A stretch of DNA of 28,232 nucleotides. Source: an uncultured Pseudomonadota bacterium (GTDB taxonomy: Bacteria > Pseudomonadota > Gammaproteobacteria > Burkholderiales > Rhodocyclaceae). Below the pieces are notes generated by a model that was not told the origin of the DNA, did no database searches, and was given only the letters and a program-made list of their open reading frames with translations. The DNA lies in contig CAMLHL010000037.1 in assembly GCA_946479855.1 (NCBI GenBank), positions 1-28,232 on the forward strand, in the 5' to 3' direction. This document shows positions 26,216 through 28,232 of the stretch, piece after piece. The position numbers and the translations under genes are program-made. The stretch's first letter is position 1. Each line of letters begins with the position of its first letter.

Positions 26216-27130
26216 TCAAGCCGCCTGTTCGAGCCAGCGGGTGACGCCGCGAGGCGCCTGTTCGGCCTGAGCGAAGGTGGCAATTTCCCAGGATTCCTGC
26301 TGTTCGAGCAGCGCACGGGCCAGTTGGTTATTCAGTGCATGGCCGCCCTTGTGCGACGAATAGGCGGCGAGCAGCGGGTGACCCAGCAGGTAGAGATCCC
26401 CGACGGCGTCGAGGATCTTGTGTTTGACGAACTCGTCGCCGTAGCGCAGGCCATCCTGGTTGAGGACGCGGAATTCGTCGAGGACGATGGCGTTTTCCAG
26501 CCCGCCGCCCAAGGCCAGTCCATTTTCGCGCAGGTATTCGACTTCCTGCATGAAGCCGAAAGTGCGGGCACGGGCCACTTCGCGAACGTAGGACTGTTCG
26601 GCGAAATCGATTTCGGCCTTCTGGGCCGACTTGTCGATGGCCGGATGGTTGAAGACGATGGAGAAAGCCAGACGATAGCCGTCATAAGGCTCGAAGCGCG
26701 CCCACTTGTCGCCATCGCGGACTTCGATCGGCTTGGTGACACGGATAAATTTCTTGGCGGCGTTCTGTTCCTCGATCCCGGCCGACTGGATCAGGAAAAC
26801 GAAGGGCGCGGCCGAGCCGTCGAGAATGGGCACTTCCGGCGCATCCAGGTCGACCCAGGCATTGTCGATGCCCAGCCCGGCCAGGGCCGACATCAGGTGT
26901 TCGATGGTACCAACCTTGACTCCGTCCTTTTCGAGGCAGGAGCACATGCGCGTATCGCCGACCATGAGAGCCTGGGCGGGAATATCCACCGGCTCGGGCA
27001 GGTCGACGCGACGGAAGACGATGCCGGTATCCGGGGCGGCCGGGCGCAGGGTCATGTTGACCTTGACGCCACCGTGCAGGCCAACGCCGGAGGCGCGGAT
27101 GACGGTCTTCAACGTGCGTTGCTTGAGCAT
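26216..27130 (-). CDS. lpxC: UDP-3-O-acyl-N-acetylglucosamine deacetylase
   Basis: This 304-residue zinc enzyme catalyses the committed step of lipid A synthesis. It starts at ATG 27130 ([21 protein letters not shown]), the family's usual start. Zinc ligands are visible in [15 protein letters not shown] and [18 protein letters not shown], and the catalytic His in [17 protein letters not shown]. It has the two-domain layout with no C-terminal fusion. It is the gene after ftsZ at the end of the division cluster and has its own extended -10 promoter. Confidence 0.97.
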   Translation of the reverse strand: MLKQRTLKTVIRASGVGLHGGVKVNMTLRPAAPDTGIVFRRVDLPEPVDIPAQALMVGDTRMCSCLEKDGVKVGTIEHLMSALAGLGIDNAWVDLDAPEVPILDGSAAPFVFLIQSAGIEEQNAAKKFIRVTKPIEVRDGDKWARFEPYDGYRLAFSIVFNHPAIDKSAQKAEIDFAEQSYVREVARARTFGFMQEVEYLRENGLALGGGLENAIVLDEFRVLNQDGLRYGDEFVKHKILDAVGDLYLLGHPLLAAYSSHKGGHALNNQLARALLEQQESWEIATFAQAEQAPRGVTRWLEQAA

Positions 27131-27163
27131 GCTAAGTGTTTGAATGATTGGGGAAGGCAGCGG

Positions 27164-27172
27164 ATTGTAACA
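27164..27172 (-). promoter_or_regulatory. Extended -10 promoter of lpxC
   Basis: TGTTACAAT on the minus strand has TGn plus TACAAT (five of six), followed by CCGC as at secA. The start would be near 27157, about 27 nt before the ATG. There is no terminator between ftsZ and lpxC, so read-through from the division cluster is also likely. Confidence 0.5.
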
Positions 27173-27213
27173 CAAGCCGCCGCCACCCTTTTTCAGAGAG
27201 AGTTTTTGTTACA

Positions 27214-28232
27214 TCAATCCGCCTGCTTGCGCAGGAAAGCCGGGATGTCGTAACGGTCGACGCCGCTGTTGGCCAGCGCTTCGACAGTGACGTTGCTACC
27301 GGCGCGCTGGCCCCGACCGCGCAGCACGGCCGGCACATCCAGATGCGAGTAATCCGGCGTCGAACCGAAGGCGACGGCATCGTGGGTGCCGGTGGCCTGC
27401 GCCTGGACCAGAACCGGCTGGGCATACTCCTGCGGCTTGCTGCGAACCGCAGCCGCTGCCTGACCGAGGCCGGTGGCGACGACGGTGACGCGCAGGGCAT
27501 CGCCCATCAGTTCGTCATAAACCGCACCGAAGATGATGTGCGCGTCTTCGGCGGCGAAGGCCTTGACGGTGTTCATCACCTCGTTGACTTCCTTCATCTT
27601 CAGGTTGCCCTTGGCGGCGGTGATATTGACCAGCACGCCCTTGGCGCCGGACAGGTTGATGCCTTCGAGCAGCGGCGAGGCGACGGCCTGCTCGGCGGCG
27701 ATGCGGGCGCGGTCGACGCCGGCGGCGGCAGCGGAGCCCATCATGGCGCGGCCCATTTCACCCATGACCGTGCGGACGTCTTCGAAGTCGACGTTGACCA
27801 GGCCCGGGTAGGTAATGATTTCGGCGATGCCGCCGACGGCATTTTTCAGCACGTCGTCGGCTGCCTTGAAGCAATCGTCGACATCGGCGTCGTCGCCCAT
27901 GACTTCCATCAGCTTGTCATTGAGGATGACGATCAGCGAATCGACATGCTTGGAAAATTCGGCGATGCCGGCTTCGGCCGACTTCATCCGCTTGTTGCCT
28001 TCGAAGCCAAAGGGCTTGGTGACGACGCCGACAGTCAGGATGCCCATTTCGCGGGCGATCTCGGCGACCACCGGAGCGGCGCCGGTGCCCGTGCCGCCGC
28101 CCATGCCAGCGGTGATGAAGGCCATGTGGGCGCCTTCGAGCGTCGCCCGGATTTCGTCGCGGTGCTCATCGGCGGCAGCCTGGCCGGCTTCCGGCTTGGC
28201 CCCGGCGCCGAGGCCGGTCTTGCCGAGCGACA
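27214..28232 (-). CDS. ftsZ: Cell division protein FtsZ (3' part; start lies beyond the window)
   Basis: This is the tubulin-like GTPase that forms the division ring. The frame is open to the window edge, about 339 codons seen, lacking roughly the first 40-60 residues. The tubulin signature [31 protein letters not shown] and T7 synergy region [11 protein letters not shown] are present. The C-terminal part has a variable linker and ends in the FtsA/ZipA-binding peptide ([14 protein letters not shown]). Confidence 0.97.
   Translation of the reverse strand, partial: SLGKTGLGAGAKPEAGQAAADEHRDEIRATLEGAHMAFITAGMGGGTGTGAAPVVAEIAREMGILTVGVVTKPFGFEGNKRMKSAEAGIAEFSKHVDSLIVILNDKLMEVMGDDADVDDCFKAADDVLKNAVGGIAEIITYPGLVNVDFEDVRTVMGEMGRAMMGSAAAAGVDRARIAAEQAVASPLLEGINLSGAKGVLVNITAAKGNLKMKEVNEVMNTVKAFAAEDAHIIFGAVYDELMGDALRVTVVATGLGQAAAAVRSKPQEYAQPVLVQAQATGTHDAVAFGSTPDYSHLDVPAVLRGRGQRAGSNVTVEALANSGVDRYDIPAFLRKQAD

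Overview
This window is a high-G+C proteobacterial chromosome segment, most likely from a betaproteobacterium of the Rhodocyclales type (Dechloromonas/Azonexus-like). The assignment is by inference. It rests on the gene orders ftsZ-lpxC-[dciA/M23 peptidase]-secA-argJ and rpe-gph-trpE, on a denitrifier-type NirK fused to cytochrome c, and on codon and base composition. I see no rRNA, tRNA, CRISPR array or intact insertion sequence.

Layout. 1-257: tail of a TSUP (TauE/SafE-type) permease. 258-2934: a periplasmic glutaminase-asparaginase gene (ansB) with a sigma-54 promoter and upstream activator sites, followed by a general porin. 2978-5777 (minus strand): a nitrite-reduction cluster, nirK (with fused cytochrome c), nirV-like and sco, with a good FNR/DNR-type box upstream of nirK. 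6168-7775 (minus): a methyl-accepting chemotaxis protein. Between it and nirK lies about 390 bp of non-coding DNA with unusual potential secondary structure. This 2.94-8.1 kb block looks less G+C-rich than its flanks. 8132-15197 (minus): a complete acidic-amino-acid uptake and control locus, aatJ-aatQ-aatM-aatP, a marC-family gene, and the sensor kinase/sigma-54 activator pair aauS-aauR. 15483-18465 (minus): rpe-gph-trpL-trpE, with a tryptophan-rich leader peptide between gph and trpE. 18502-19475 (plus): apaG and a methyltransferase. 19431-28232 (minus except dciA): AI-2E family permease, argJ, secA, M23 peptidase, dciA (plus), a 62-residue membrane protein, lpxC and the 3' part of ftsZ, the standard end of the division/cell-wall cluster.

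How the genes fit together. The best regulatory signal links two separated loci. Both ansB (504-1562) and aatJ (14298-15197) have a sigma-54 -24/-12 element. Upstream of each are two copies of a TCGG-N4-CCGA-like dyad, centred about 81-82 and 113-114 bp above the -24 GG. The dyad agrees with the operator described for AauR of Pseudomonas. The local AauR homologue carries an intact GAFTGA loop, as a sigma-54 activator should. The model is that AnsB deaminates Gln/Asn in the periplasm, AatJQMP imports the resulting Glu/Asp, and AauS/AauR senses them and activates both. The nirK block and the chemoreceptor sit between the two halves of this regulon and may be a later insertion.

The second notable signal is an 18-codon leader ORF, MTPLRLWHEWHGWRLWRR, whose ATG overlaps the gph stop and which precedes trpE. 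It has four Trp codons at three-residue spacing, which strongly suggests translation-sensed control of trpE by tryptophan supply.
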